A stretch of 64,000 nucleotides of DNA from Burkholderia ubonensis subsp. mesacidophila (GCF_002097715.1 NZ_CP020737.1:2914001-2978000), one strand, 5' to 3'. Numbered from the stretch's first letter, positions 35,827-46,294 are shown. A program made the numbers and translations. Notes: generated by a model from the sequence alone, not told the origin.

Positions 35827-37188
35827 TTACACGACCGCGCGGCCGGCCGTGCTCTCGCCGTCCTCGGCGCGCGTCGCCGCGAAACCGTCCGGAAGGCCGA
35901 CGACGCGCACCTCGCGCTGCGGGAACGGGATCGAGACCCCGTGCTCGGTAAACAGCCGCCAGATGTTGCGGTTCACCGTCGAGCGCACGCCCGACGTGCC
36001 TTTCGCGGAATCCTCGATCCAGAAGCCGAGCTCGAGATCGATGCCGTCCGCGCCGAAGCTCACGAGATACGGCGTCGGCGCCGGCTCCTCGAGCACGCGC
36101 GGCACGCCCTTCGCGGCTTCGGCGAGCAGCGTCAGCGCGTGCTCGACGTCGCTCGTGTACGCGATCTGCACCGCGACCTTCGCGTAGCCGCGCGTCAGGT
36201 ACGACGACTGGTTCTGCACGACGTCGGTGATCAGCTTCTCGTTCGGAATCAGCGTCTCGTTGCCATCGAGGCCGCGCACGACCGTGTAGCGCGTGCGGAT
36301 CTGCGTGACGATGCCCTGCAGCCCGCCGACGCTGATCGCGTCGCCGAGCCGCAGCGACCGGTCGAGCAGGATGATGAAGCCCGATACGTAGTTGCTCGCG
36401 ATCTTCTGCAGGCCGAAGCCGAGCCCGACGCCGACCGCGCCGCCGAACACGCCGAGCACGGTCACGTCGATGCCGACGAGCGACAGCCCGATCAGCACCG
36501 CCGCGAACACGAGCAGCGCGCGTCCGACCCGCGACAGCACGACCTTCAGGTTCGCGTCGAGGGTCGTCGAGCGCGTCAGGCGATCCTCGAGCACCGAGCC
36601 GAGCCACATCGCGACCAGCAGCGTCACGCAGATCCACAGCGCGCCGGAGATCAGCGACAGCAGCGTGAGGTGCGCGTTCGCGACGCGGAACTGCACGCTG
36701 TCGAGCCACGCGAGCACGTCGCGCTGGATGCCGAGCACGGTCAGCACCATCGCGGCCCACACGACGGTCGACACGATCTTCTCGACGATCGACAGCCACG
36801 CGTTGGTGCTGCCGTCGCGCGCGAACACCCGCCGCGCGAAGAAGAACAGCACGTAGATGAGCCCGATGCCGATGAGCGGCACGAGCGCGAGCGACAGCAG
36901 CGCCGTCGACATGAACGGGTCGAACGCGAGCTGCGCGATCCAGACGAACACGCCGCCGAACAGCGGGAACAGCGCGCGCTTCAGGCTCTGCGCGCCGGCG
37001 CCGGGCCCGCGCCCGGCCGCGCGGCGGCGCGCGTCGATGCGGCCGTGCACGAAGCGCGCGGCGAGCCATGCGAAGCACAGCGCGCCGACCAGGACTGCCG
37101 CCTGCCAGAGCATCACCGGCTGGTTGAAGTCCCGGACCACCGACGCGAGGCGCCGCGACAGCAGGCGGCTCTGCAGGTTCTGCATCAT
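35827..37188 (-). CDS. MscS-family mechanosensitive ion channel
   Basis: A 453-residue channel that may release solutes at hypo-osmotic shock. There are several N-terminal hydrophobic segments (at least five before residue 260), then the pore-lining helix and following block AVGVGLGFGLQKIASNYVSG, and the cytoplasmic MscS beta domain (SVGGLQGIVTQIRTRYTVV). It is larger than MscS of E. coli (286), with extra N-terminal helices as in the YbdG/YnaI group. It starts 15 bases after the rsmB-like gene and ends the purN operon. A tandem ATG start (MMQ) is present. Confidence 0.9.
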   Translation of the reverse strand: MMQNLQSRLLSRRLASVVRDFNQPVMLWQAAVLVGALCFAWLAARFVHGRIDARRRAAGRGPGAGAQSLKRALFPLFGGVFVWIAQLAFDPFMSTALLSLALVPLIGIGLIYVLFFFARRVFARDGSTNAWLSIVEKIVSTVVWAAMVLTVLGIQRDVLAWLDSVQFRVANAHLTLLSLISGALWICVTLLVAMWLGSVLEDRLTRSTTLDANLKVVLSRVGRALLVFAAVLIGLSLVGIDVTVLGVFGGAVGVGLGFGLQKIASNYVSGFIILLDRSLRLGDAISVGGLQGIVTQIRTRYTVVRGLDGNETLIPNEKLITDVVQNQSSYLTRGYAKVAVQIAYTSDVEHALTLLAEAAKGVPRVLEEPAPTPYLVSFGADGIDLELGFWIEDSAKGTSGVRSTVNRNIWRLFTEHGVSIPFPQREVRVVGLPDGFAATRAEDGESTAGRAVV

Positions 37189-37203
37189 CCGTGTGGCCAG
37201 CCG

Positions 37204-38469
37204 TTACGCCTGCGCGCGCCGCTCGAGCACGGCGGCGAAGAAGCCGTCGGTCGCATGGCGGTGCGGCCACAGCGACAGGTAGTCGCCGGTATCGAGCGCG
37301 ATGCGCTGGTCGGCCAGCACCTTCTGCGCCGGCACCAGCACGAACTCCGGATGATCGGCGAGGAACTGCGCGACGATCGCCTCGTTCTCCGCGTCGAGCA
37401 CGCTGCAGGTCGCGTAGACGAGCCGCCCGCCCTTCTTCACGAGACGCGCGGCGCTCGCGAGGATCGACGCCTGCTTCGGCGCGAGCTCCTCGATCGACGT
37501 GCGCGACTGGCGCCACTTCAGGTCCGGGTTGCGGCGCAGCGTGCCGAGGCCGCTGCACGGCGCGTCGACCAGCACGCGGTCGATCTTGCCGGCGAGCCGC
37601 TTGATCTTCGCGTCGTGCTCGCTGTCGATCAGCACCGGGTTCACGTTCGACAGGCCGCTGCGCGCAAGGCGCGGCTTCAGCTTCGCGAGCCGCTTCTCGG
37701 ACACGTCGAACGCATACAGGCGGCCGGTCGAGCGCATCATCGCGCCGAGCGCGAGGGTCTTGCCGCCCGCGCCCGCGCAGAAATCGACGACCATCTCGCC
37801 ACGGCGCGGCGCGACGAGCGAGCACAGCAGCTGGCTGCCCTCGTCCTGCACCTCGATCTGGCCTTCCTCGAACAGCCTGAGCTTGGTGAGCGCCGGCTTG
37901 CCGACGACGCGCACGCCGAACGGCGCGAACGGCGTCGCGCCCGCGTCAATGCCGTTCGCGCGCAGCGCGTCGATCACCTGGTCGCGGGTCGCCTTCTGCG
38001 CGTTCGCGCGCAGGTCGAGCGGCGCCGGGTAGTTCATCGCGGCGGCAAGCTGCGCGAGTTCCTCGGCGTCGAAGCGCGACGACAGCGCCTGGTGGATCCA
38101 GTCCGGCAGGTTCGTGCGCACGCGCACCGGCAGGCTCGCCGGATCGATCTTCGACACGTGTTCGAGCCAGGCCGCTTCCGCGTCGGACACGAACGGCTTC
38201 AGCGCGTTGCGGCCGACCGTCTGCATCAGGCCGAGCAGCGTCAGGCGCCGCGCGGGGCTGCCCGTGCCGCTCTCGGCGAGGTGCGCGAACTCCATCTTCC
38301 GGCGCAGCACCGCGAACACGGCCTCGGCAATCACGCCGCGCTCGGCATGCCCGAGCTTCGGGTGCGCGCGGAAGAACCGGCTCGTCGTCGCGTCGGCGGG
38401 GCCGGCGAACTTCAGCACCTCGGCCAGCAAAGTCTCGGTCTGGCCGATCAGGAATCCGTGCAGCTTCAT
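37204..38469 (-). CDS. RsmB/NOP-family RNA m5C methyltransferase
   Basis: SAM-dependent cytosine-5 RNA methyltransferase of 421 residues. Seen are the SAM loop VVDFCAGAGGKT, the catalytic Cys in VDAPCSGLGTLRRNPDLKW, and the second Cys in YATCSV. The N-terminal domain lacks a clear NusB-like match to true RsmB, so the target (16S C967 or another site) is uncertain. Its ATG overlaps the purN stop by four bases. Confidence 0.9.
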   Translation of the reverse strand: MKLHGFLIGQTETLLAEVLKFAGPADATTSRFFRAHPKLGHAERGVIAEAVFAVLRRKMEFAHLAESGTGSPARRLTLLGLMQTVGRNALKPFVSDAEAAWLEHVSKIDPASLPVRVRTNLPDWIHQALSSRFDAEELAQLAAAMNYPAPLDLRANAQKATRDQVIDALRANGIDAGATPFAPFGVRVVGKPALTKLRLFEEGQIEVQDEGSQLLCSLVAPRRGEMVVDFCAGAGGKTLALGAMMRSTGRLYAFDVSEKRLAKLKPRLARSGLSNVNPVLIDSEHDAKIKRLAGKIDRVLVDAPCSGLGTLRRNPDLKWRQSRTSIEELAPKQASILASAARLVKKGGRLVYATCSVLDAENEAIVAQFLADHPEFVLVPAQKVLADQRIALDTGDYLSLWPHRHATDGFFAAVLERRAQA

Positions 38470-39128
38470 ACGCCCTCACTTGTTTCGGTATGCGGTTGGT
38501 CCGCGAAAATCCAGCGCGCCTCTTCCGGCGCCACGACCGCGCGGCCGTTCTCGAGGCGCAGGCGCCCTTCGACGAACCAGCGCACCGCGCGCGGATACAG
38601 CACGTGCTCGACCGTCAGCACGCGCTGCGCGAGCGCCGCCGCGTCGTCGCCCGCGCGCACGGGCACCGCGCCCTGCGCGACGATCGCGCCACTGTCGAGT
38701 TCGGGAATCACGAAATGCACGCTCGCGCCATGCAGCGCGACACCCGCGTCCAGCGCCTGCTGGTGCGTGTGGATGCCCTTGAAGCTCGGCAGCAGCGACG
38801 GATGGATGTTCAGCAGCCGGCCCTCGTATTGTCTGACGAATGCCGGCGTGAGGATGCGCATGAAGCCCGCGAGGACGACGAGGTCAGGCTCGAAACGGTC
38901 GATTTCGGCGGCGAGCGCCGCGTCGAAGCTGTCGCGGCCGTCGAACGACCGGTGGTCGACCACCGCGGTCGCCACCCCGTGCGACGCGGCAAAAGCCAGG
39001 CCGGCCGCGTCGGGCCGGTTGGCGATCACGGCGGCAACCTCGGCGGGCCACCGCTCCTGCGCACACGCGCGGACGATGGCTTCCATGTTGCTGCCGCGAC
39101 CGGAAATCAGGATCACGAGTTTTTTCAT
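38466..39128 (-). CDS. purN: Phosphoribosylglycinamide formyltransferase PurN
   Basis: Uses 10-formyl-THF to formylate GAR in purine synthesis. The 220-residue protein has the formyltransferase core: VILISGRGSNMEAI at the N-terminus and active-site block LLNIHPSLLPSFKG with Asn and His, followed by HFVIPELDSGAIVAQ. It is the first gene of a leftward operon with the methyltransferase and MscS genes and is divergent from ribF. Confidence 0.96.
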   Translation of the reverse strand: MKKLVILISGRGSNMEAIVRACAQERWPAEVAAVIANRPDAAGLAFAASHGVATAVVDHRSFDGRDSFDAALAAEIDRFEPDLVVLAGFMRILTPAFVRQYEGRLLNIHPSLLPSFKGIHTHQQALDAGVALHGASVHFVIPELDSGAIVAQGAVPVRAGDDAAALAQRVLTVEHVLYPRAVRWFVEGRLRLENGRAVVAPEEARWIFADQPHTETSEGV

Positions 39129-39250
39129 CCGCGAATTTTACCATTCGGCCTCGGGTTTCCCGCCGCCTGAGCCGCCGGCCCGCCCGAACGTTTATAATCT
39201 TCTGCTTTGCGGCCTCGATCCGCTCATTCCCCGACGCTGCACCCGCTATC

Positions 39251-40243
39251 GTGAAAGTCTTCCGCGGCCTGCCCAACGCCGAAAGCCGCGCCCCGTGCGC
39301 GCTGACGATCGGCAACTTCGACGGTGTCCATCGCGGCCACCAGGCCCTGCTCGCGCGCGTGCGCGCGGCAGCGGACGCGCGCGGCCTGCCCGTCTGCGTG
39401 ATGACCTTCGAGCCGCACCCGCGCGAATTCTTCAATCCCGCCGGCGCGCCGCCGCGCATCGCGATGCTGCGCGACAAGCTGGAAGCGCTGCGCGAGCACG
39501 GCGTCGACCGGGTCGTCGTCGAGCACTTCAACCACACGTTCGCCAGCCAGTCGCCGCAGGCGTTCGTCGAGCGCACGCTCGTGGGCGGGCTGCACACGCG
39601 CTGGATGATGGTCGGCGACGATTTCTGCTACGGCGCGAAGCGCGCGGGCACGTTCGACACGCTGAAGGCGGCCGGCGAGCAGTACGGCTTCGAGGTCGAG
39701 CAGATGGGCACGGTCGCCGGCAGCGACGGCACGCGCATCTCCAGCTCGGGCGTGCGCGCCGCGCTCGCGGCGGGCGATCTCGCCGCGGCCGCGCAGGCGC
39801 TCGGCCACGGCTACGCGATCAGCGGCCACGTCACGCACGGCCTGAAGCTCGGCCGCGACCTCGGCTTCCCGACGCTGAACCTGCCGATCGCGCACAAGCG
39901 GCCGGCGCTGATGGGCATCTTCGTCGTCCAGGTCCACGGCCTCGCCGACACCCCGCTGCCCGGCGTCGCGAGCCTCGGGCTGCGCCCGACCGTCGTCGAT
40001 TCGGGCCGCGTGCTGCTTGAAGTGCACCTGCTCGACTGGCACGGCGACGCATACGGCAAGCTCGTGCGCGTCGAATTCCTGCAGAAGCTGCGCGACGAAG
40101 CGAAGTTCGACGATCTCGAAGCGCTGTCGCGCGCGATCGCGCAGGACGTCGCGAATGCCCGCGCGTACTTCGCGGCGCGCGACCACGCGCCCGGCAGCCG
40201 CACGACCGGCTTCTCGACGTCGGCCACCGACCGAATTAGCTGA
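39251..40243 (+). CDS. ribF: Bifunctional riboflavin kinase / FAD synthetase RibF
   Basis: Converts riboflavin to FMN and FAD. The 330-residue protein starts with GTG 39251 and has the nucleotidyltransferase motif GNFDGVHRGHQALL in the N-terminal half and the flavokinase domain in the C-terminal half (GLRPTVVDSGRVLLEVHL). A TATAAT at 39193-39198 may be its -10 element, though no good -35 is seen. It begins the ribF-ileS-lspA cluster common in proteobacteria. Confidence 0.95.
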   Translation: MKVFRGLPNAESRAPCALTIGNFDGVHRGHQALLARVRAAADARGLPVCVMTFEPHPREFFNPAGAPPRIAMLRDKLEALREHGVDRVVVEHFNHTFASQSPQAFVERTLVGGLHTRWMMVGDDFCYGAKRAGTFDTLKAAGEQYGFEVEQMGTVAGSDGTRISSSGVRAALAAGDLAAAAQALGHGYAISGHVTHGLKLGRDLGFPTLNLPIAHKRPALMGIFVVQVHGLADTPLPGVASLGLRPTVVDSGRVLLEVHLLDWHGDAYGKLVRVEFLQKLRDEAKFDDLEALSRAIAQDVANARAYFAARDHAPGSRTTGFSTSATDRIS

Positions 40244-40345
40244 CCCCGGCTGGCGGCGCTGTGCGCCGCATCCCGGCGCCGCCGACGCGCGCGCTCACCC
40301 GATTCACGACGCACGAGCGTCCCTCGATTTGATAGCGATCTCATC

Positions 40346-43183
40346 ATGAGCAACAAGAAAGCCGATTCGAAACCGCAGGCCAAGTATCCGGTCAACCTGC
40401 TCGACACGCCGTTCCCGATGCGCGGCGACCTGCCGAAGCGCGAGCCGCAGTGGGTCAAGGAATGGGAAGCGCGCGGCATCTACGAGAAGATCCGCGCGGC
40501 CAGCCAGGGCCGGCCGAAGTTCATCCTGCACGACGGCCCGCCGTACGCGAACGGCGACATCCACCTCGGCCACGCGGTGAACAAGATCCTGAAGGACATC
40601 GTCGTCAAGTCGCGCAACATGGCGGGCTTCGACGCGCCGTACGTGCCGGGCTGGGACTGCCACGGCATGCCGATCGAGATCCAGATCGAGAAGCAGTTCG
40701 GCAAGTCGCTGCCGGCGGCCGAAGTGATGACCAAGGCGCGCGCGTACGCGACCGAGCAGATCGAGAAGCAGAAGGCCGGCTTCAAGCGGCTCGGCGTGCT
40801 GGGCGACTGGGGCAACCCGTACAAGACGATGAACTTCGTCAACGAGGCGGAAGAGATCCGCGCGCTCGGCAAGATCATCGAGAAGGGCTACGTGTATCGC
40901 GGCCTGAAGCCGGTGAACTGGTGCTTCGACTGCGGCTCGGCGCTCGCCGAGGCGGAAGTCGAGTACAAGGACCGCACCGACCCGACGATCGACGTGATGT
41001 TCCCGTTCGCGGAGCCGGAAAAGACCGCGCAGGCGTTCGGCCTGCCGGCGCTGCCGCGCGCCGATGGCGGCATCGTGATCTGGACCACCACGCCGTGGAC
41101 GATCCCGGCGAACCAGGCGCTGAACCTGCATCCGGAGATCGTCTACGCGCTCGTCGACACCGAGCGCGGCCTGCTGATCATCGCGGAAGAGCGCGTCGCC
41201 GCGTGCATGGAGGACTTCAAGCTGACCGGCCGCGTCGTCGCGACGACGCCCGGCGAGAAGCTCGTCAACCTGCGCTTCAACCACCCGCTCGCCGCGGCCC
41301 ACCCCGGCTACAAGCGCACGGCGCCCGTCTATCTCGGCGACTACGTGACGACCGACACCGGCACCGGCGTCGTGCACTCGTCGCCCGCGTACGGCGTCGA
41401 GGACTTCGTTTCCTGCAAGGCGCACGGGATGACCGACTCGGACATCATCAACCCGGTGATGGGCGACGGCCGCTACATCGAATCGCTGCCGCTGTTCGGC
41501 GGCCTGTCGATCTGGGACGCGAACCCGAAGGTCGTCGACGCGCTGAACGCAGCCGGCACGCTGCTGCGCAACGAGAAGTACGCGCACAGCTACATGCACT
41601 GCTGGCGCCACAAGACGCCGATCATCTACCGCGCGACGTCGCAGTGGTTCGCGGGCATGGACGTGACGCCGCACGACGGCGGCAAGACGCTGCGCGAAAC
41701 CGCGCTCGCGGGCGTCGACGCGACCGCGTTCTACCCGTCGTGGGGCAAGCAGCGCCTGCACAGCATGATCGAGAACCGCCCGGACTGGACGCTGTCGCGC
41801 CAGCGCCAATGGGGCGTGCCGATGGCGTTCTTCGTGCACAAGGAAACCGGCGAGCTGCATCCGCGCACGCTGGAGCTGCTGGAAGAAGTCGCGAAGCGCG
41901 TCGAGCAGTCGGGCATCGAAGCCTGGCAATCGCTCGATCCGCGCGAGCTGATCGGCGACGACGCGAACATGTACGAGAAGAACCGCGACACGCTCGACGT
42001 GTGGTTCGACTCGGGCACGACCCACTGGCACGTGCTGCGCGGCTCGCACAAGGACGCGCTGCAGTTCCCGGCCGACCTGTACCTCGAAGGCTCGGACCAG
42101 CACCGCGGCTGGTTCCACTCGTCGCTGCTGACCGCGTCGATGATCGACGGCTGCGCGCCGTACAAGGGCCTGCTCACGCACGGCTTCACCGTCGACGGCG
42201 AAGGCCGCAAGATGAGCAAGTCGCTCGGCAACGGCATCGACCCGCATGAAGTCGCGAACCGCCTCGGCGCGGAAATCATCCGCCTGTGGATCGCATCGAC
42301 CGACTACTCGGGCGAGCTCGCGATCTCCGAGGAAATCCTGAAGCGCGTGACGGAAGGCTATCGCCGCATCCGCAACACGCTGCGCTTCCTGCTCGCGAAC
42401 CTGTCCGACTTCGACTATGCGCAGCATGCGCTGCCGGTCGGCGAATGGCTCGAGATCGACCGCTACGCGGTCGCGTTCTCCGCGCAGCTGCAGGCGGAGC
42501 TGCTCGCGCACTACGAGAAGTACGAGTTCCATCCGGTCGTCGCGAAGCTGCAGACGTACTGCTCGGAAGACCTCGGCGGCTTCTACCTCGACGTGCTGAA
42601 GGATCGCCTGTACACGAGCGCGGCCGATTCGAAGGCGCGCCGCTCCGCGCAGACGGCGCTCTATCACCTGACGCAGGGCCTGCTGCGCGTGCTCGCGCCG
42701 TTCCTGTCGTTCACCGCCGAGGAAGCGTGGAAGGTGTTCCAGCCGGCCAGCGACACGATCTTCACGGAAACGTACTACGCGTATCCGGACGTCGCCGAAG
42801 CGGACGCGCTGATCGCGAAGTGGACGCTCCTGCGCGACGTGCGCGGCAACGTCACGAAGGCGCTCGAGGAAGCGCGCACCGCGAACCGCATCGGCTCGTC
42901 GCTGCAGGCGGAAGTCACGGTGCATGCGAGCGGCGCGCGCTACGACGCGCTGACGAGCCTCGCCGACGACCTGAAGTTCGTGCTGATCACGTCGGCGGCA
43001 ACGGTGGTCAAGGTCGACGACGAAGCGCACGAGAGCGTCGACGTGGCCGCGTCGACGTACCAGAAGTGCGAGCGCTGCTGGCACTACCGCGAGGACGTCG
43101 GCGCGCACGCCGACCACCCGACGCTGTGTGGCCGCTGCTTCTCGAACCTGTTTGAAAACGGTGAACTCCGGAGCGCTGCATAA
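40346..43183 (+). CDS. ileS: Isoleucyl-tRNA synthetase IleS
   Basis: Charges tRNA-Ile. The 945-residue protein has the HIGH-like motif ([14 protein letters not shown]), the KMSKS motif ([10 protein letters not shown]), a complete editing domain, and a C-terminal zinc ribbon ([12 protein letters not shown] and LCGRCFSNL), so it is a full bacterial-type enzyme sensitive to mupirocin by family. Its stop codon is directly followed by the lspA ATG. Confidence 0.98.
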   Translation: MSNKKADSKPQAKYPVNLLDTPFPMRGDLPKREPQWVKEWEARGIYEKIRAASQGRPKFILHDGPPYANGDIHLGHAVNKILKDIVVKSRNMAGFDAPYVPGWDCHGMPIEIQIEKQFGKSLPAAEVMTKARAYATEQIEKQKAGFKRLGVLGDWGNPYKTMNFVNEAEEIRALGKIIEKGYVYRGLKPVNWCFDCGSALAEAEVEYKDRTDPTIDVMFPFAEPEKTAQAFGLPALPRADGGIVIWTTTPWTIPANQALNLHPEIVYALVDTERGLLIIAEERVAACMEDFKLTGRVVATTPGEKLVNLRFNHPLAAAHPGYKRTAPVYLGDYVTTDTGTGVVHSSPAYGVEDFVSCKAHGMTDSDIINPVMGDGRYIESLPLFGGLSIWDANPKVVDALNAAGTLLRNEKYAHSYMHCWRHKTPIIYRATSQWFAGMDVTPHDGGKTLRETALAGVDATAFYPSWGKQRLHSMIENRPDWTLSRQRQWGVPMAFFVHKETGELHPRTLELLEEVAKRVEQSGIEAWQSLDPRELIGDDANMYEKNRDTLDVWFDSGTTHWHVLRGSHKDALQFPADLYLEGSDQHRGWFHSSLLTASMIDGCAPYKGLLTHGFTVDGEGRKMSKSLGNGIDPHEVANRLGAEIIRLWIASTDYSGELAISEEILKRVTEGYRRIRNTLRFLLANLSDFDYAQHALPVGEWLEIDRYAVAFSAQLQAELLAHYEKYEFHPVVAKLQTYCSEDLGGFYLDVLKDRLYTSAADSKARRSAQTALYHLTQGLLRVLAPFLSFTAEEAWKVFQPASDTIFTETYYAYPDVAEADALIAKWTLLRDVRGNVTKALEEARTANRIGSSLQAEVTVHASGARYDALTSLADDLKFVLITSAATVVKVDDEAHESVDVAASTYQKCERCWHYREDVGAHADHPTLCGRCFSNLFENGELRSAA

Positions 43184-43684
43184 ATGGCGAAAACCCTGTC
43201 GAAATCGGCAAGTGGCGCGCTCGCGCCGTGGCTCGGCATTTCGCTGATCGTCATCCTGTTCGACCAGCTGACGAAGATCGCGATCCTGAAGACCTTCGCG
43301 TACGGCGCGCAGCATGCGCTGACGTCGTTCTTCAATCTCGTGCTCGTCTATAACCAGGGCGCCGCGTTCGGCTTTCTCGCGGCGGCGGGCGGCTGGCAGC
43401 GCTGGGCGTTCACCGCGCTCGGCATCGGCGCGACGATCGTGATCTGCTACCTGCTCAAGCGCCACGGCCACCAGCGCCTGTTCAGCCTGTCGCTCGCGCT
43501 GATCCTCGGCGGCGCGCTCGGCAACGTGATCGACCGGCTCGTCTACGGCCACGTGATCGACTTCCTCGACTTCCACGTCGGCGCCTGGCATTTCCCGGCG
43601 TTCAACCTCGCCGATTCCGCGATCACGGTCGGCGCGGTGCTGCTGATCTACGACGAACTGCGTCGCGTGCGCGGCGCGCGCTGA
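43184..43684 (+). CDS. lspA: Prolipoprotein signal peptidase LspA
   Basis: Aspartic protease of the inner membrane that removes lipoprotein signal peptides. The 166-residue protein has four hydrophobic helices and the catalytic Asp pair in [10 protein letters not shown] and [11 protein letters not shown]. Its ATG abuts the ileS stop (TAAATG). A GC-rich hairpin follows it. Confidence 0.97.
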   Translation: MAKTLSKSASGALAPWLGISLIVILFDQLTKIAILKTFAYGAQHALTSFFNLVLVYNQGAAFGFLAAAGGWQRWAFTALGIGATIVICYLLKRHGHQRLFSLSLALILGGALGNVIDRLVYGHVIDFLDFHVGAWHFPAFNLADSAITVGAVLLIYDELRRVRGAR

Positions 43685-43713
43685 GCCCGCATAAAGCGCG
43701 CATACTCTGCGTC

Positions 43714-43738
43714 GACGGCCGGCCTCGCGCCGGCCGTC
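43714..43738 (+). terminator. Hairpin between lspA and coaBC
   Basis: A perfect 10-bp GC stem (arms 43714-43723 and 43729-43738, five-base loop) starts 29 bases after lspA, with only two T after it. It may weakly terminate transcription or protect the mRNA; it ends 15 bases before the coaBC SD. Confidence 0.5.
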
Positions 43739-43764
43739 TTGATCGACCCCTTCGGAGGCCCGAG

Positions 43765-44976
43765 TTGGCACACGCAGAACTCGCAGGAAAACACCTCGTC
43801 CTCGGCCTGACGGGCGGCATCGCCTGCTACAAGATCGCCGAGCTCACCCGCCTGCTCACCAAGGCGGGCGCGACCGTGCAGGTCGCGATGACCGAAGCCG
43901 CGACCCAGTTCATCACCCCCGTCACGATGCAGGCGCTGTCCGGCCGGCCCGTCTACACGAGCCAGTGGGACCCGCGCGTCGACAACAACATGGCGCACAT
44001 CGACCTGTCGCGCGAAGCCGACGCGATCGTCATCGCGCCCGCGTCGACCGACTTCCTCGCGAAGCTCGCGCACGGGTTCGCGGACGACCTGCTGTCGACG
44101 CTGTGCGTCGCGCGCGATTGCCCGCTGCTCGTCGTGCCCGCGATGAACCGCCAGATGTGGCAGAACCCGGCCACCCAGCGCAACGTCGCGCAGCTGCGCG
44201 CGGACGGCGTGTCGGTGCTCGGTCCCGATTCGGGCGCGCAGGCGTGCGGCGAGGTCGGCGACGGCCGCATGCTCGAGCCGGAGGCGATCTACGAAGCGAT
44301 CGTCTCGCACTTCCAGCCGAAGCGGCTCGCGCACCGGCGCGTGCTGATCACGGCCGGCCCGACGTTCGAACCGCTCGATCCGGTGCGCGGGCTCACCAAC
44401 CGCTCGAGCGGCAAGATGGGCTTCGCGCTCGCGCGCGCGGCGCAGCAGGCCGGCGCGGAAGTGCATCTGGTCGCCGGCCCCGTTGCGCTGGACACGCCGT
44501 GGGGCGTGTACCGGCAAGACGTGCAGACCGCGCAGCAGATGTACGACGCGGTGATGCATGCGGTGGCCGACGCGGACATCTTCATCGCGGTGGCCGCGGT
44601 CGCCGACTGGCGCGTCGCGCAGCCTGCCGAGCACAAGATGAAGAAGAGCGCCGACCGCAAGATGCCCGCGCTGACGTTCGTCGAGAACCCGGACATCCTC
44701 GCGTCGGTCGCAGCCCTCCCCGATCCGCCGTTCTGCGTCGGCTTCGCGGCCGAGAGCAACGATCTCGACGTGCACGGCGACGAGAAGCGCAAGCGCAAGA
44801 ACGTGCCGCTGCTCGTCGGCAATCTCGGCCCGCTCACGTTCGGCCGCGACGACAACGAAGTCGTGCTGTTCGAGGCGGCGGGCATCACGCGCCTGCCGCG
44901 CGCGCCGAAGGACGAACTCGCGCACGTGCTCGTCGACGAAATCGCGAAGCGCCTGCCCGACAACCGACTGATCTGA
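43765..44976 (+). CDS. coaBC: Bifunctional phosphopantothenoylcysteine decarboxylase / synthetase CoaBC
   Basis: Two consecutive steps of coenzyme A synthesis. The 403-residue protein starts at TTG 43765, with GGAGG six bases upstream. The N-terminal CoaC flavoprotein domain shows LGLTGGIACYK and PAMNRQMW, and the C-terminal CoaB domain begins near residue 190 with VLITAGPTFEPLDPVR and has AVADWR. The TTG start is supported by the SD, since no ATG occurs near the domain start. Confidence 0.95.
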   Translation: MAHAELAGKHLVLGLTGGIACYKIAELTRLLTKAGATVQVAMTEAATQFITPVTMQALSGRPVYTSQWDPRVDNNMAHIDLSREADAIVIAPASTDFLAKLAHGFADDLLSTLCVARDCPLLVVPAMNRQMWQNPATQRNVAQLRADGVSVLGPDSGAQACGEVGDGRMLEPEAIYEAIVSHFQPKRLAHRRVLITAGPTFEPLDPVRGLTNRSSGKMGFALARAAQQAGAEVHLVAGPVALDTPWGVYRQDVQTAQQMYDAVMHAVADADIFIAVAAVADWRVAQPAEHKMKKSADRKMPALTFVENPDILASVAALPDPPFCVGFAAESNDLDVHGDEKRKRKNVPLLVGNLGPLTFGRDDNEVVLFEAAGITRLPRAPKDELAHVLVDEIAKRLPDNRLI

Positions 44977-45033
44977 CGCCCTGCGCGGCGGCGCTTCGGC
45001 TGCCGCGCATCCTTTCCCCGAATCGACGACCGA

Positions 45034-45480
45034 ATGAAACTCGACCTGAAGATCCTCGACGCGCGCATGCGCGATTACCTGCCCGCCTACGCGACGACCG
45101 GCAGCGCCGGCCTCGACCTGCGCGCGTGCCTCGACGCGCCGTTGACGCTGAAGCCGGGCGAGACCACGCTCGTGCCGACCGGTCTCGCGATCCATCTCGC
45201 CGACCCCGGCTACGCGGCGCTGATCCTGCCGCGCTCGGGCCTCGGCCACAAGCACGGCATCGTGCTCGGCAACCTGGTCGGCCTGATCGACTCCGACTAC
45301 CAGGGCGAGCTGATGATCTCGACGTGGAACCGCGGTCAGACGGAGTTCGTGCTGAACCCGTTCGAACGCCTCGCGCAGCTCGTGATCGTGCCGGTCGTGC
45401 AGGCGCAGTTCAACATCGTCGACGACTTCGCTGCAAGCGATCGCGGCGCGGGCGGCTTCGGCAGCACCGGCCGTCACTGA
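45034..45480 (+). CDS. dut: dUTP diphosphatase Dut
   Basis: Hydrolyses dUTP to dUMP and PPi, keeping uracil out of DNA. The 148-residue protein has the trimeric dUTPase motifs: [15 protein letters not shown] motif 1, [10 protein letters not shown] (motif 2), [12 protein letters not shown] (motif 3), [11 protein letters not shown] (motif 4) and [10 protein letters not shown] (motif 5). It follows coaBC by 57 bases, a common pair. Confidence 0.97.
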   Translation: MKLDLKILDARMRDYLPAYATTGSAGLDLRACLDAPLTLKPGETTLVPTGLAIHLADPGYAALILPRSGLGHKHGIVLGNLVGLIDSDYQGELMISTWNRGQTEFVLNPFERLAQLVIVPVVQAQFNIVDDFAASDRGAGGFGSTGRH

Positions 45481-45485
45481 ACGAC

Positions 45486-45515
45486 AAAAGGGGCCTCGCG
45501 GCCCCTTTCTTTTTT
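45486..45515. terminator. Terminator after dut (bidirectional)
   Basis: A perfect 9-bp stem (AAAGGGGCC / GGCCCCTTT, TCGC loop) with T-run on the plus strand and A-run on the other lies between the convergent dut and COG4705-type genes. Confidence 0.92.
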
Positions 45516-45526
45516 CCCCTGCGCCG

Positions 45527-46294
45527 TCACTCCTCGACCGGCTGCGCAATCCGCGCGGGCACGAGTTCGCGCCGCGCGTGCGCGATGCTCGCATAGGCCA
45601 CCATCGCCACCAGCACGCCCAGCAGCACCGCCGACGAGCCGGCCGTGCCGAGCGCGAGCCCGCCCTTCGCGACCGGCTTCGTCAGCAGGTCGCCGACCGT
45701 CGCGCCGAACGGGCGCGTCAGCACGAACGCCGCCCAGAACAGGAAGACGCCCGAGATCCGCGTGAAATAGTGCGCCAGCACGATCGCCGCGAGCAGGCCG
45801 CCGATCAGCAGCGCGCCGCCGGCGAAGCCGAGGCCCGAGCTGTCCGCGAGGAAATCGCCGAGCGCGGTGCCGAGCGTGTTCGAGAACAGGATCGCCACCC
45901 AGTACAGCAGCTCGACCTTGCGCGTGCGGATCGTGTCGACCGACAGCGACTCGCCCGACAGGCGCCAGGCCGCGAAGATCGCCAGCAGGATCGCGACGAG
46001 GATCGACGAGCCGGCCGCATAGCCGAGGCCGAGCGTGCGATCCATGAAATCGGACATCGTCGTGCCGGCGGTGCTGGTCGCGACGATCACCGCCCAGTAG
46101 ATCGCCGGACGATAGCGCGTCGTCTTCAGCTGCGCGCCGAGCGTGACGAGGAAGAAACCGAACAGCAGGATCGAGCTCACTGCGTAGCCGACGTTCAGCG
46201 TCATCGACAGCAGGTCGCCGCCGGTTTCGCCGAGCGTGGTCGCGCAGATCTTCATGATCCAGAATGCGAGGGTGATTTCGGGCAGTTTTTTCAT
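45527..46294 (-). CDS. Membrane protein of the COG4705 type with four internal repeats
   Basis: A 255-residue integral membrane protein with eight or so hydrophobic segments. A 17-residue motif occurs four times, from FW or YW to a GD or SD: examples are FWIMKICATTLGETGGD and YWVAILFSNTLGTALGD. ATG 46294 is chosen because an AGG SD lies about eight bases upstream; the frame also has an ATG at 46333. The repeated Asp and small residues suggest an ion or small-solute carrier, but no function is established to my knowledge. Confidence 0.8.
   Translation of the reverse strand: MKKLPEITLAFWIMKICATTLGETGGDLLSMTLNVGYAVSSILLFGFFLVTLGAQLKTTRYRPAIYWAVIVATSTAGTTMSDFMDRTLGLGYAAGSSILVAILLAIFAAWRLSGESLSVDTIRTRKVELLYWVAILFSNTLGTALGDFLADSSGLGFAGGALLIGGLLAAIVLAHYFTRISGVFLFWAAFVLTRPFGATVGDLLTKPVAKGGLALGTAGSSAVLLGVLVAMVAYASIAHARRELVPARIAQPVEE

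Noticed and set aside
39129..39250. FMN riboswitch before ribF
   Set aside because: The intergenic region is only 122 bases and lacks the conserved FMN-element stems.
35764..40020. A 1418-codon open frame on the plus strand
   Set aside because: It runs antisense through the MscS, methyltransferase and purN genes; its composition (Arg/Ala/Asp-rich, no domain) is that of a shadow frame in high-GC DNA.
40304..43771. An 1155-codon frame antisense to ileS and lspA
   Set aside because: Shadow frame of the well-defined ileS/lspA genes; no domain, RBS or conserved blocks.
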